39,566 bases of DNA from Crenarchaeota archaeon 13_1_40CM_3_52_17 (GTDB lineage: Archaea > Thermoproteota > Bathyarchaeia > 40CM-2-53-6): NCBI GenBank assembly GCA_001918745.1, contig MNGN01000055.1:1-39566 (forward strand), given 5' to 3'. The notes beneath the pieces are model-generated. The model saw only the letters and a program-made list of their open reading frames with translations. It did no database searches and was not told the DNA's origin. A program made the translations under genes and the position numbers. Positions 1 to 7,919 of the stretch are shown piece by piece (the first letter of the stretch is position 1; each line of letters opens with the position of its first letter).

Positions 1-123
1 CTGTGGTGGCTGTAGTTCCACCGGTAATTCGATTTCTAACAGTGCCATCATATACCACTCTGAGTAGTGAATAACCGTTGAGCACCGGTATTAATGCTTT
101 TGACACCAGTCACAAGGTGAAAT

Positions 124-148
124 AGGGTACTACCCTAAGGGGTATCCT
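124..148 (+). promoter_or_regulatory. Inverted repeats just before the TrmB-like gene; candidate operator
   Basis: AGGGTA-C-TACCCT (124-136) is a perfect 6-bp inverted repeat. It is followed at once by AGGGGTATCCT (138-148), which carries matching outer AGG/CCT arms. Both lie in the 25 bp before the ATG at 149. A regulator gene carrying palindromes at its own start suggests autoregulation; that is inference. The 123 bp before this hold no gene that I can see. Confidence 0.4.
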
Positions 149-550
149 ATGCCCGTTCCGGGCTCCCTTAAGCGCCAGCCGATTGACAAGAACGAGATCG
201 CTCAGCTTCTCGAACGCCAATTCAATCTCCCTCCATTAGAAACACTTGCCTACGTTCAAATGCTTGAACGACGCAGCGTTGGGGTAGATGAGCTCGCCGA
301 AACCCTCGCACTCTCAAAAGACAAGACAAAGGACCTCCTTCAAACAATGATTGCCAGAGGCCTCATCATTGAGGCGCCGGGATCGAAGAACGCATTTAGC
401 GCCCTCCATCCAAGGATGACGATGACCAACATCTTCAAGATCTACGAGAAAGATCTGGTACAGTCTCTCAGGGACCGCAGGGCTACCGTTGATAGAGTGG
501 TCAACCTCTTAACCCCCATCTACGAGGAAAAGAAACCGGATTCGAACTAG
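149..550 (+). CDS. TrmB-like winged-helix transcriptional regulator
   Basis: A 133-residue protein. Residues about 15-75 form a winged helix of the TrmB type: a conserved N-terminal stretch resembling LPPLETLAYVQMLERRSVGVDELAE, then a recognition helix (LSKDKTKDLLQTMIARGLI) and a wing. The rest is helical (IFKIYEKDLVQSLRDRRATVDRVVNLL), probably a dimerisation helix. There is no sugar-binding C-terminal domain, so it is a short stand-alone TrmB HTH protein of the kind multiplied in TACK archaea. Palindromes at 124-148 may be its own operator. It converges on the Elf1 gene, and the two stop codons overlap within the tetranucleotide ctag at 547-550. The specific target is unknown. Confidence 0.8.
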   Translation: MPVPGSLKRQPIDKNEIAQLLERQFNLPPLETLAYVQMLERRSVGVDELAETLALSKDKTKDLLQTMIARGLIIEAPGSKNAFSALHPRMTMTNIFKIYEKDLVQSLRDRRATVDRVVNLLTPIYEEKKPDSN

Positions 551-1167
551 GCTTCTTCAGAGGCTTGAGGGGGCAACGGATTAGGACTGTACCGTTTCTT
601 ATCCTTGTTCTCCTGCAGAATATCCGCAAACGGCTCACCCTCTTCTTCAGACTCAGCCTTCTCTTCAGCATCTTGAGATTGCGTTCTCTCCTCAGCCGAA
701 TCGGTATCTGCGGGTAGACTCGTTTCCTCCATGGATTCGGCTACAGACGGGCTTGCTTCGACTGGTTCAGAAGGAGATGTGTCCGGAACGGTGTTCGTCG
801 AGATCTCAGCCAATGGGGTCTCGCGAACCACTTCGATCGCCGTGGAATCCTCACTTGAGGTCTCAAGGGACGGCTCCTCCGGCTCGGACGGAGCTACCAT
901 ATGCTCTCTTTCCCGAGGGATTATCGCTCTAGGATCCTTGACGCCGTAGAACCGGTCTGTGAAGTAGGAATAGACGTCTATCATCTGGGCGGCAGGATGC
1001 GCTGGAAAATCGTCCTTAAGCTGGCATAGAGCGCAGAGAACCGTGGCATGCCCAGTCTGCTTGTCAATCGTTACCCTGACGGCTTCTTCACCACATCGCG
1101 GGCAGGTGAAGACTGTGGGGAGTTTCTTCTTGACGATTCTAACTACTCGGCGTCTTCGTCTCCCCAA
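547..1167 (-). CDS. Elf1-like transcription elongation factor with long acidic tail
   Basis: A 206-residue protein read from a TTG start. The N-terminus MGRRRRR followed by a basic run is the hallmark of eukaryotic and archaeal Elf1, which supports this start. A zinc ribbon follows with C22-x2-C25 and C45-x2-C48. The segment AAQMIDVYSYFTDRF corresponds to the conserved DVYSDWIDxCE helix of Elf1. Elf1 binds elongating RNA polymerase and helps it through obstacles. After residue about 85 the protein is unlike the compact family: some 110 residues rich in Glu, Asp, Ser and Thr, probably disordered. The regulator gene on the other strand overlaps its stop. A TATA-like AAATATT at about 1202-1210 would give a short leader. 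Confidence 0.8.
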   Translation of the reverse strand: MGRRRRRVVRIVKKKLPTVFTCPRCGEEAVRVTIDKQTGHATVLCALCQLKDDFPAHPAAQMIDVYSYFTDRFYGVKDPRAIIPREREHMVAPSEPEEPSLETSSEDSTAIEVVRETPLAEISTNTVPDTSPSEPVEASPSVAESMEETSLPADTDSAEERTQSQDAEEKAESEEEGEPFADILQENKDKKRYSPNPLPPQASEEA

Positions 1168-1305
1168 CCCTAGCGACTCCAGCCTTCAGACGGGCAGGAG
1201 TCAATATTTACCTTTGGTCGACAGTTCTGACACCGTGTCTTGCTGAGCGTTATCGGATATGCTTCTCAGTGAACATGTGGGGACTATTCTTGAGAACCCG
1301 TTACA

Positions 1306-2370
1306 TTATGCGGGTCTGCTTTCGATAATTGAAGGGCCCGGTGTGGGAATCACTCGCGTCAGGGAAAAGCCGGCATGCTCCAGGAGAGCGCGGTATTCTT
1401 CCTCGGTTCGTTCTTGACCAGGCGAAAGCACAAGCATCATCATGTCCATGAGACCACCATTAGAATCTGGCTTGCTAGATTGTCTTAGAACATCTCCCAC
1501 TATGAGAAGCGTTCCATCATTCCTGATTGCGCGTCGGCAGTTTTTCAGAATCCTGGAGGCGTCCTCGTCGTTCCAGCTGTGAATGATCTGTTTGAGAACA
1601 TAAGCGTCCGCCCCTTCAGGAACTCTCTTGAAGAAATCTCCGCCTACAACTTCACACCGGGAGGCAACTGGTCCAGTTCTCGCAGCCGCAACCCCTGGGA
1701 CAACAGTTGGCAGGTCGTAGAGAACCCCTTGCAGCTTGGGGTACGCTGAGAGAATTCCCAGCAGCAGCTCGCCCCGGCCTCCACCCACATCTACGATACG
1801 GTCGAATCGCGAGAAATCATACGCTGCTAGAATTGTGGATATCATAGTAGAGTGAGAACTCATCGCGGCGTCGAAGATAGAGCTATCATCTGGGTGCGCG
1901 GCAAGATGGTCGAATAGATTGGAGCCAAATATGCGCTCGAACGCGGGTCGGCCTGTAACGACAGCTTCGTACAACTCTCCCCAAGGCCTCCAGATAAATG
2001 GGGCTCCCAGCATCACTGCCCAGGCCCTTACTGGTCCACTTCGTAGAGTCTCACTTAGCGGTGTGTGATGGAATCTCCCCTTTTCGTCCTCGGTGAATAT
2101 TCCAAGGCCGACCAGGGCGCGAAGGAAACGACCAAGCGAAGGGCCGTGGGTTTTTGTTGCTTGCGCCAGCTCACGTGCGGTCTTCGGCTCTTGAGTAATC
2201 AGATCAGCTAGTCCTAGTTTCGCCGCAACATAGACGACCTGCGCAGCCATCGCGCCTGGCCAAATGAGCTGGAACATTTGATTCGTTGGTGAAAGGTTGG
2301 CTGGCCCTGAATTCTGGTCGCCAGTGGTTTTCTGTTTCTCGGCTACGACCTGCTGTTTTTGGTTAGACAA
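1306..2370 (-). CDS. SAM-dependent O-methyltransferase (dimerisation + methyltransferase domains)
   Basis: A 354-residue protein with the two-domain layout of plant-type/hydroxyneurosporene O-methyltransferases. Residues about 35-110 are the winged-helix dimerisation domain (MAAQVVYVAAKLGLADLI, then KTARELAQATKTHGPSLGRFLRALVGLGIF). The catalytic Rossmann domain shows the SAM motif I VDVGGGRGELL near residue 190 and the later GDFFKRVPEGAD and LKQIIHSWNDEDASRIL motifs, ending in the family's EEYRALLEHAGFSLTRV. It methylates a hydroxyl group of a small molecule that cannot be named from sequence. The annotated start is TTG; an internal Met at residue 32 is an alternative. It stands alone, with an unusual repeat-bearing spacer upstream. 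Confidence 0.85.
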   Translation of the reverse strand: MSNQKQQVVAEKQKTTGDQNSGPANLSPTNQMFQLIWPGAMAAQVVYVAAKLGLADLITQEPKTARELAQATKTHGPSLGRFLRALVGLGIFTEDEKGRFHHTPLSETLRSGPVRAWAVMLGAPFIWRPWGELYEAVVTGRPAFERIFGSNLFDHLAAHPDDSSIFDAAMSSHSTMISTILAAYDFSRFDRIVDVGGGRGELLLGILSAYPKLQGVLYDLPTVVPGVAAARTGPVASRCEVVGGDFFKRVPEGADAYVLKQIIHSWNDEDASRILKNCRRAIRNDGTLLIVGDVLRQSSKPDSNGGLMDMMMLVLSPGQERTEEEYRALLEHAGFSLTRVIPTPGPSIIESRPA

Positions 2371-2768
2371 GGGTCACGTAGGAGACAATCTCTCTAGGCC
2401 CCATTTGGCTTTTTGGATGGCACAGAATCCATTCATTACGGTCTCGGGCGGAAGCTTACTGTTTTACCAGCAAGACGAATCCTTGAAACGGAAGATCGGG
2501 CTTTGAGAATCACTCTTTTGAAAACAGCTTTCCGAGACAACCCTTTGATACCCGTTTCTCAAAAACCGCCTTTCGAAAACAGGCTTCCTGAAACCTATCT
2601 TTCGGAAAGGGGGGTACCTGAAAACCACCTATTGAAAAAGCAAAGCCGTGAATTTTCCCGCCCCCCGGGCCTACTCGATTCTCGCGCCGACCCGGAGGCC
2701 TGCACTAGGGAAAGAAAGTATAGCGAGCGCTTATTACGGGCGGATTTTCGCCGATCGAGCGGGTACAT
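2371..2768. other. 398-bp spacer without a convincing gene
   Basis: Between the methyltransferase start and the glyoxalase-fold gene. It contains a degenerate periodic array (about 2481-2640, listed separately) and then a GC-rich stretch. Open frames cross it on both strands, but their translations look like repeat products and have no recognisable domain. A TATA-like CTTATTAC at about 2730 may serve the gene at 2769. Confidence 0.5.
2481..2640. repeat. Degenerate tandem array, about 15-bp step, TTTC/GAAA core
   Basis: Successive copies of a pyrimidine-then-purine core (consensus close to CTTTCNGAAAACC) occur with the G of GAAA near 2485, 2505, 2520, 2534, 2547, 2560, 2575, 2590, 2605, 2620 and 2634. 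The last five steps are 15, 15, 15, 15 and 14 bp, the earlier ones 13-20. Each core is nearly self-complementary (TTTC/GAAA). The best units are TTTTGAAAAC (2516-2525), TTTCGAAAAC (2571-2580) and TTTCGGAAAG (2600-2609). Confidence 0.6.
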
Positions 2769-3155
2769 ATGCCCGGTAAAGTAGTACATTTCGAGCTACC
2801 GGCCGACAACGTCGAACGCGCAAAGACCTTCTACGTGAAAGCCTTCGGATGGGAGATCAACCAGTACCCAGGAATGCAGTACCAAATGGTAGGCACCACA
2901 CCATCAAACCGGCAGGGAATGCCCACAGAGCCCGGTGCCATCAACGGCGGAATGACAAAACGCCAAGACCCGGTAAAGAACACGGTCATCACCATCGATG
3001 TCCCCGACATCGAAGCCTCCCTCAAGAACATCGAGAAGCTAGGTGGTAAGACAGTCAAGAAGAAAGAAGCAGTCGCTGACATGGGCTTCACAGCCTACTT
3101 CAAGGACCCCGAGGGAAACATCGTCGGACTCTGGCAAAGCGCCCGCCGTATGTAG
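2769..3155 (+). CDS. VOC-superfamily (glyoxalase/bleomycin-resistance fold) protein
   Basis: A 128-residue protein. The N-terminus VVHFELPADNVERAKTFYVKAFGWEIN is the typical first beta-alpha-beta unit of vicinal-oxygen-chelate proteins. The C-terminal half repeats it (VITIDVPDIEASLKNIEKLGGKTV, then MGFTAYFKDPEGNIVGLWQ), giving the two-module fold that forms one metal site across the barrel. H8 and E115 (in DPEGN) are the likely metal ligands. It is a single-domain member of normal length. The substrate is unknown; many relatives are annotated only as lyases or dioxygenase-like. It is monocistronic with a T-rich terminator downstream. Confidence 0.85.
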   Translation: MPGKVVHFELPADNVERAKTFYVKAFGWEINQYPGMQYQMVGTTPSNRQGMPTEPGAINGGMTKRQDPVKNTVITIDVPDIEASLKNIEKLGGKTVKKKEAVADMGFTAYFKDPEGNIVGLWQSARRM

Positions 3156-3175
3156 AAACAGTTCCAGTTTGTCGG

Positions 3176-3190
3176 CCCCCTCTCTTTTTT
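3176..3190 (+). terminator. Poly-T terminator after the VOC gene
   Basis: A pyrimidine-rich run ending in six T residues (3185-3190) lies 30 bp past the stop at 3155. Archaeal RNA polymerase terminates at such T tracts without needing a hairpin. Confidence 0.5.
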
Positions 3191-3244
3191 CGCCTAGCTC
3201 AACGAGCCAACACTTGAACGGTCCGAGAGACTACTCAGCTCTCG

Positions 3245-3745
3245 TTAACTCTTGAATCGCCACCGTGTAGGATTTGCCTCGGCGTTTTCTGTTATTCCGA
3301 AAATCACTCGGGGTTGCACCCCGTAAATTGGCTCTTTGCTATCGGTCATATCCCAATCGTACTTTCTCTTGTAAGCGGCCGCGAATCGAGTTCGCAGCGA
3401 TTTTTCCCGAATCTCTCTAGCTGCACCCTCCAAGATAATAACCTCCGACGCGTTTTCAGGACAAACCACGCAGTGGGAATTCAGAGACAGATTCTTAGAT
3501 TTCCGTGATCGTCGACCAGTGCTGAAGTAGAACGCGCGATCAAGCCAGACTCCCCAAACGGGCATGACGTGTGGTCTGCCATCAGAACAGGTTGTAGATA
3601 GGAAATAGTTGCGGGCCTTCGAGAGATGATCAACTGCCCATGTCCAGGAGAGAGGTCCATTTTCTTTCCGAAACATCATGTCATAGCCGGGCATGTATGG
3701 TCGGCTCGCAGCTGGCACGCGATCTGAAGAGTTCTTGCTCGTCAA
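3245..3745 (-). CDS. PPOX-fold flavin/F420-dependent protein
   Basis: A 166-residue split-barrel protein of the pyridoxamine-5'-phosphate-oxidase superfamily. The core shows AVDHLSKARNYFLSTTCSDGRPHVMPVWGVWLD, the strand-turn-strand that binds FMN or F420 phosphate, then FYFSTGRRSRKSKNLSLNSHCVVCPE and IILEGAAREI. The C-terminal PRVIFGIT and TRWRF close the barrel. Such proteins reduce or oxidise small molecules using FMN or F420; the substrate is not predictable. The TTG start sits 6 bp after the stop of the GNAT gene, so the two are probably cotranscribed; a later Met (3694) is an alternative start. It is the first of four PPOX genes here. Confidence 0.8.
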   Translation of the reverse strand: MTSKNSSDRVPAASRPYMPGYDMMFRKENGPLSWTWAVDHLSKARNYFLSTTCSDGRPHVMPVWGVWLDRAFYFSTGRRSRKSKNLSLNSHCVVCPENASEVIILEGAAREIREKSLRTRFAAAYKRKYDWDMTDSKEPIYGVQPRVIFGITENAEANPTRWRFKS

Positions 3746-3751
3746 TCCTGC

Positions 3752-4348
3752 TTAGCCTGGCAATATTGTCCTTCGCATAAGCAGACCGCTTGTTCCGAGC
3801 GGAGCAACAGGTTTGAAGCGTTCTCTTCTGAACATGTTCGGTGTGCCGAACCAACGCCACTCTGGTACAGCAGCCATCTTCTTGGAAACGACAGGGTAGG
3901 CCTCGACGATTCCTCCTCCCTGTTTCCGGATAGATTCGAGGGCCGCGTGAAGCGCGATCTTGGAGACACCATGACCTCTGTAGTCTTTGTCGACGAAGAA
4001 ACACGTTAGTCTCCAAATCTTTTCAGCGCCAACCGGAGGTCTAGCCTTACGATAGCCGCGCCCGGCGTCTATTCTGGGGAGCTCATCTCTCGTGCCGTAC
4101 TGGCACCATCCAACCGGAGTCTTTCCATCGTACACTAGTATCGCGTGCGAGCGACCTTGTCGTACGAGGGTTTCTTTGTCTTTCCGGTTGATCTTCTTCC
4201 ATTCATTCGTCGATAATCCTTTTCCAACAGGCCTCGGTCGCGCGTAGTACATGCACCAACAACCACCTTGCTTGACAGCAAGCTTCTCAAAAGCCGACCA
4301 AGTAGAAAGCGACAACTCTTTGACAGTGAAATGTCTCTTCGAACTCAT
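3752..4348 (-). CDS. GNAT-family N-acetyltransferase
   Basis: A 198-residue protein. Residues about 110-150 carry the acetyl-CoA-binding motif A of GNAT enzymes: a beta strand (IWRLTCFFVDKDY), the pyrophosphate loop R-G-H-G-V-S and the following helix (KIALHAALESIRKQGG). The C-terminal part (IVEAYPVV, then EWRWFGTPNMFRRERFKPV) matches the last strands and the GF/MFRRxGF-type segment. The N-terminal GGCWCMYY and RSHAILVYDGKTPVGWCQYG fit the acceptor side. The acceptor is unknown. It begins with ATG and heads a two-gene unit with the PPOX gene. Confidence 0.85.
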   Translation of the reverse strand: MSSKRHFTVKELSLSTWSAFEKLAVKQGGCWCMYYARPRPVGKGLSTNEWKKINRKDKETLVRQGRSHAILVYDGKTPVGWCQYGTRDELPRIDAGRGYRKARPPVGAEKIWRLTCFFVDKDYRGHGVSKIALHAALESIRKQGGGIVEAYPVVSKKMAAVPEWRWFGTPNMFRRERFKPVAPLGTSGLLMRRTILPG

Positions 4349-4459
4349 CTACGCACTCTCGGCTCTTTTCGATGAAGTGGTGGAGCAATTAACCTGTTGG
4401 AAAAGTGGTGAAGGGCGAGGGCTGAAATAACCCACCCAGCCTCCATCAACAACCTCCAC

Positions 4460-5191
4460 ATGAGCAGCGATCGACAGCTAGCCGGTTCGAAAACGCAGCC
4501 AGCCGAGAGACACAAGCACATCCGCGCCAGAGGCTACATTGGAAGCTCTGCGCTGGGGATATCGGACGGGCTTCTCACAAACCTTGTATTTCTGAGCGGG
4601 TTTGCCGGAGCGATCTCCGACATTCAAACGATCCGGTTAGCGGGAATCGCTTCGATGCTCGCCGGAGCAATCTCCATGTCCTTTGCGGGATTCCTAGCAC
4701 AGCGATCGGAGTACGACCTTTACCATGCAGACGCCAAACGAGAAGCCGGAGAGATAGAACAAGAGCCTGAAGAGGAAAAGAGCGAATTAAGAAAATTCTA
4801 CTTGGCCAAAGGACTCAGCCAAGACGAAGCCGAAAAAATAGTCGAGAAGATATCCACGAACAAGGAGAAGTTCCTCGAAGATATTCTAATGCATGAATTG
4901 CATGTGCACGAGACGAGACTGGAGAACCCGATTAAGATGGGCGGAGTGATTGGCCTATCATTCCTGGTAGGAGCGCTGATACCCCTAGCACCATTCATCC
5001 TTCTAGCCACGGAGAACAGTTCGATCCTCGCTGCAGCCCTCATCTCACCATTGTTTCTATTTGGAGTCGGGGTCTGGAGGGGACGGATCGTGGGAAGGAA
5101 AATCTGGAGAAGCGGACTCGAAACTCTGATCATCGGCGTGGCCGCGTCGGCCGTCCTCTACCTTATCGGTACCGCCCTTGTATTTGTTTGA
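4460..5191 (+). CDS. VIT1/CCC1-family metal (Fe/Mn) transporter
   Basis: A 243-residue membrane protein. It opens with the family signature IGSSALGISDGLLTNLVFLSGFAGA, followed by the second membrane helix with AGAISMSFAGFLAQRSEYDLYHAD. The central charged segment (E-rich, about 95-145, KILHEL-like helices) is the cytoplasmic metal-binding domain seen in plant VIT1. Three more helices follow. VIT1/CCC1 proteins move Fe2+ or Mn2+ out of the cytosol, in prokaryotes probably across the cell membrane. It is divergent from the GNAT gene and stands alone. A second VIT1 domain, fused to a ferritin-like domain, lies at 36.5 kb. Confidence 0.88.
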   Translation: MSSDRQLAGSKTQPAERHKHIRARGYIGSSALGISDGLLTNLVFLSGFAGAISDIQTIRLAGIASMLAGAISMSFAGFLAQRSEYDLYHADAKREAGEIEQEPEEEKSELRKFYLAKGLSQDEAEKIVEKISTNKEKFLEDILMHELHVHETRLENPIKMGGVIGLSFLVGALIPLAPFILLATENSSILAAALISPLFLFGVGVWRGRIVGRKIWRSGLETLIIGVAASAVLYLIGTALVFV

Positions 5192-5249
5192 CGCAAACTA
5201 GTCTTACAGATATGGCCCTGCGACGATGGACGGTCGCTCAAGAGGTCGG

Positions 5250-6536
5250 CTATCGGTGTTGGGGAATCTCTCGTTGCCCATTCATGTAACTTTGCATAAC
5301 ACGCGGTATTTCGATCATTCCATCACGCGTCTGGTTGTTTTCCATTATCGCCACGATAGCACGTTCAGTAGCAACGAGGGTGCTGTTCAGTGTGTGTGCA
5401 TATTTGGTGGGAAGGCTGGGCTTTTCCCTGAACCGGACTTTTGATCTCACCGCTTGGTAGGATGTACAATTGCTGCACGACGCCATCTCCCGATATTTTC
5501 CCTGGCCAGGCAGCCACGCCTCCAGATCGTACTTTTTCGCCGCAACCGTCCCGAGATCCCCGGTACATACGTTGACGATCCTATGCGGAATCTTCAAACT
5601 CTGAAAGAACTCTTCCACGTTCCGCAACAACTCCTCGTGAAGCTTCCAGGAATCCTCAGGCGTTGAGAAGAGGAACATCTCAACCTTCTCGAACTGGTGG
5701 ACCCGAAATATTCCTTTAGTATCCCTGCCATGCGCCCCAGCTTCCTTCCGAAAACACGGACTGACCCCGGCATAGCGCAAGGGTAGACTCGGTTGATCAA
5801 TAATATCGTCATTGTGAAGCGCTAATAGTGCGTGTTCAGCGGTCGGAATCAAATAGAGATCCTCACCTTCGATCTTATAGATCACGTCTTCAAAGTCTGT
5901 GAGAGCAACTGCGCCGGCAATGACGTCACGCCGGAGAAAGTATGGAGGCTGGTAGAGCTGGAAGCCCTTTTTCGCGACAAAATCCAGACCATACTGGATT
6001 AGTGCATGGTTCAACCGGACAAGATCCTCTCTCAGATAATAGAACCGTGCCCCGGCGACGCGACCCGCTTTCTCGATATCGATGAGCCCCCGTTTTAGTC
6101 CTAAGTCGATATGGTCAAGCGTCTTGAAGTCGAACTTCGGAATCGCACCCCACTTACTTACCTCAACATTGTCGTCTTCATCCTTTCCGAAAGGCACGCT
6201 ATCGTGAATAATGTTGGGAAGATTCATGAGAATATTCTCGATCTTCCCTCTTTCCTGATCGATTCTTGCCTCGAGATATTTGACCTTCTCCGGAACCGCT
6301 TGGGCCTCTTTCATCAGCACCGTCGCATCTTGTTTTTTCTTTCTCGCTTCGGCGATTGCCGCGGTAATCTCGTTCCTTCTCTTCCTCAGCTGATCAGCTT
6401 CTGCCTGAAGCTGTCTCCACTCAGCGTCGAGCTTCAACAGTAGCTCCACCTGGTCCAGCTTGTCAGGCAGCCCCCTCTTCCGCAGGCTCTCCCTGACTAC
6501 CTCGGGGCTCTCCCTTACGAGCTTGATGTCCAGCAA
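5250..6536 (-). CDS. serS: Seryl-tRNA synthetase, common (bacterial-type) class II
   Basis: A 428-residue class II aminoacyl-tRNA synthetase that charges tRNA-Ser. Residues 1-105 are the long coiled-coil arm that recognises the tRNA variable arm. The catalytic domain shows TAEH (232-235), motif 2 with FRKEAGAHGRDTKGIFRVHQF (262-282), and motif 3 with LNSTLVATERAIVAIMENNQ near 390. It is the ordinary SerRS, not the rare zinc-dependent methanogen type. It starts at TTG, with the first residues MLDIKLVRESPEVV exactly as in the family. A tRNA-Ser gene lies 15 kb away. The promoter must overlap the divergent gene at 6579. Confidence 0.95.
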   Translation of the reverse strand: MLDIKLVRESPEVVRESLRKRGLPDKLDQVELLLKLDAEWRQLQAEADQLRKRRNEITAAIAEARKKKQDATVLMKEAQAVPEKVKYLEARIDQERGKIENILMNLPNIIHDSVPFGKDEDDNVEVSKWGAIPKFDFKTLDHIDLGLKRGLIDIEKAGRVAGARFYYLREDLVRLNHALIQYGLDFVAKKGFQLYQPPYFLRRDVIAGAVALTDFEDVIYKIEGEDLYLIPTAEHALLALHNDDIIDQPSLPLRYAGVSPCFRKEAGAHGRDTKGIFRVHQFEKVEMFLFSTPEDSWKLHEELLRNVEEFFQSLKIPHRIVNVCTGDLGTVAAKKYDLEAWLPGQGKYREMASCSNCTSYQAVRSKVRFREKPSLPTKYAHTLNSTLVATERAIVAIMENNQTRDGMIEIPRVMQSYMNGQREIPQHR

Positions 6537-6578
6537 TCCGGGTTCGCGCTCAAGGTTCTCTTGTCGGTAAAAAAACCA

Positions 6579-7514
6579 ATGTCCCCTCTGGTTGTGCTAA
6601 GACTTTTCAAGGACCAAGACCACTCGCAAAGCTCAGTCTTGGAATTACACCAGCACGACGTAGTCTACTTTGGAGTCGTCAACCTCATCGACAAAGGCTA
6701 CGTCATGGGCGCGATAGACGTCTGGAAGTGCCGTTCCTGCCCGCAGACCTTCTGCGAAGACAAACGGTACGGCATTACAGACCTCGCACCTGAAGTCGGG
6801 CTCCCAAAGATAGAGCCCAGCTCAAAATGGGCCGCGCTAATCTGCACAAGAAACACAGGCTCCAACTGGACCCTCATCCAGGCCAAGCCCGGAAACACTA
6901 TCCAGCATTCCTGCACGCCTGATACAAAACTCGAACTCAAAGTCGGATCCGACTATTCCATACAAACGGGACCTGCCTCAGGCATAGGTCAGCACAGAAT
7001 CATCCTCGTGGAAAACTTCGTCAACGCACCAGTTGACGTGATCACCGGTAAGAAGCATCTTGGAACAACCAACGCTAACCAAGCGCTCGGAAAACCATTC
7101 TCGTTCACCCCACCGCTATCGGCGGCCGTGATCCAGCCGTCGAGATACAATGTTCTCAACCTGACGAGCGTCTTGTTCATCGTTTCAGGAATCTGGCTCG
7201 GCTTACTCGCCTCATTCAGCCTAGGAAATCCCGCAGTTCTCGGCGTTTTTGCAATTCTCGCCTTAGCCGCTGTAGTGTCTGGAATCTTCCTGCATAGACC
7301 CAAACTCTGGCCAGCTACCTTAGGATTGGCAGCAGTTGCAGTCGCATTTGCTGTTCAGCTATGGATCCAGTTCGGAACAGGCCTCACCGCAAGCGCAACA
7401 ACACTAGACATACTATTGGCCACATCCGTCATCACCGGATGGCTATCATGGTCACGAGTCAGAAGCCTCAGAGCAAAACAATGGCACCCACTAGACATGC
7501 CAGCGTACGGCTGA
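6579..7514 (+). CDS. Unknown protein with Cys-bearing N-terminus and four C-terminal membrane helices
   Basis: I do not recognise this family. From the ATG the protein has 311 residues; a TTG six codons upstream (6561) is also in frame. The N-terminal 180 residues are soluble, beta-rich, with a CRSCPQTFC cluster near residue 53 and two more cysteines (near 89 and 111) that could bind metal or form disulphides. Four hydrophobic helices follow (VLFIVSGIWLGLLASF, VFAILALAAVVSGIFL, LGLAAVAVAFAVQLW, ILLATSVITGWLSW). The gene is divergent from serS with a gap of only about 40 bp and is followed after 6 bp by another unknown gene, suggesting an operon. Confidence 0.65.
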   Translation: MSPLVVLRLFKDQDHSQSSVLELHQHDVVYFGVVNLIDKGYVMGAIDVWKCRSCPQTFCEDKRYGITDLAPEVGLPKIEPSSKWAALICTRNTGSNWTLIQAKPGNTIQHSCTPDTKLELKVGSDYSIQTGPASGIGQHRIILVENFVNAPVDVITGKKHLGTTNANQALGKPFSFTPPLSAAVIQPSRYNVLNLTSVLFIVSGIWLGLLASFSLGNPAVLGVFAILALAAVVSGIFLHRPKLWPATLGLAAVAVAFAVQLWIQFGTGLTASATTLDILLATSVITGWLSWSRVRSLRAKQWHPLDMPAYG

Positions 7515-7520
7515 TCATCG

Positions 7521-7862
7521 ATGAATTCTCAGAACCCTTTTCGAAAAGCTGAGGACACTCAGCTGCAATACGACATGGAAATTTTCATCAACGAGATGGG
7601 CGAATCGAGCGGTGTCGGCGGCGGCGTCGCCAATTTCCTAACAGGATACGTAATCTACAAGGGAGAAAAGTTCCCGTTTGAAGCAGTTGCATATGGACGA
7701 ATAGGCGGCCAGAATGTCAGCCCGATACTACAACCTGAAGCGATAAGGAGACTTGAAGAGCTCAAGGTTGACTTGGAGCTTTTCACGGCCCGGTTGCAGA
7801 GAAAGATGGTTGAGGGAGAGATGACTTTGAACATTCCCGAGGGAGCCACTCCTCCAGAATAA
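7521..7862 (+). CDS. Unknown 113-residue protein
   Basis: No family recognised. The translation is soluble and looks like a real alpha/beta protein: a beta region (YDMEIFINEMGESSGVGGGVANFLTGYVIYKGEKFPFEAVAYGR) and then a helical C-terminus (ILQPEAIRRLEELKVDLELFTARLQRKMVEGE). It starts 6 bp after the stop of the membrane protein, so the two are likely cotranscribed. No membrane helix or cysteine motif. Confidence 0.65.
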   Translation: MNSQNPFRKAEDTQLQYDMEIFINEMGESSGVGGGVANFLTGYVIYKGEKFPFEAVAYGRIGGQNVSPILQPEAIRRLEELKVDLELFTARLQRKMVEGEMTLNIPEGATPPE

Positions 7863-7919
7863 ACCCTTGCAGAAACAGTCAGGCTAGAAATCTCGACCGC
7901 TTATCCTTGTCTGGAAAGG

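Noticed and set aside
2481-2640. CRISPR array
   Set aside because: Units are only about 10-15 bp and degenerate, with no constant-length spacers and no cas genes.
2640-2768. A fourth copy of the intergenic repeat
   Set aside because: Only a short CGATTCTCG-type match to the repeat is present; the rest of the order is absent.
2413-2784. 123-codon frame across the repeat array, with a pentapeptide-like rhythm
   Set aside because: The 15-bp step alone produces the five-residue rhythm; step changes of 13-14 bp break it, no domain or good start is present, and it overlaps the start of the glyoxalase-fold gene.
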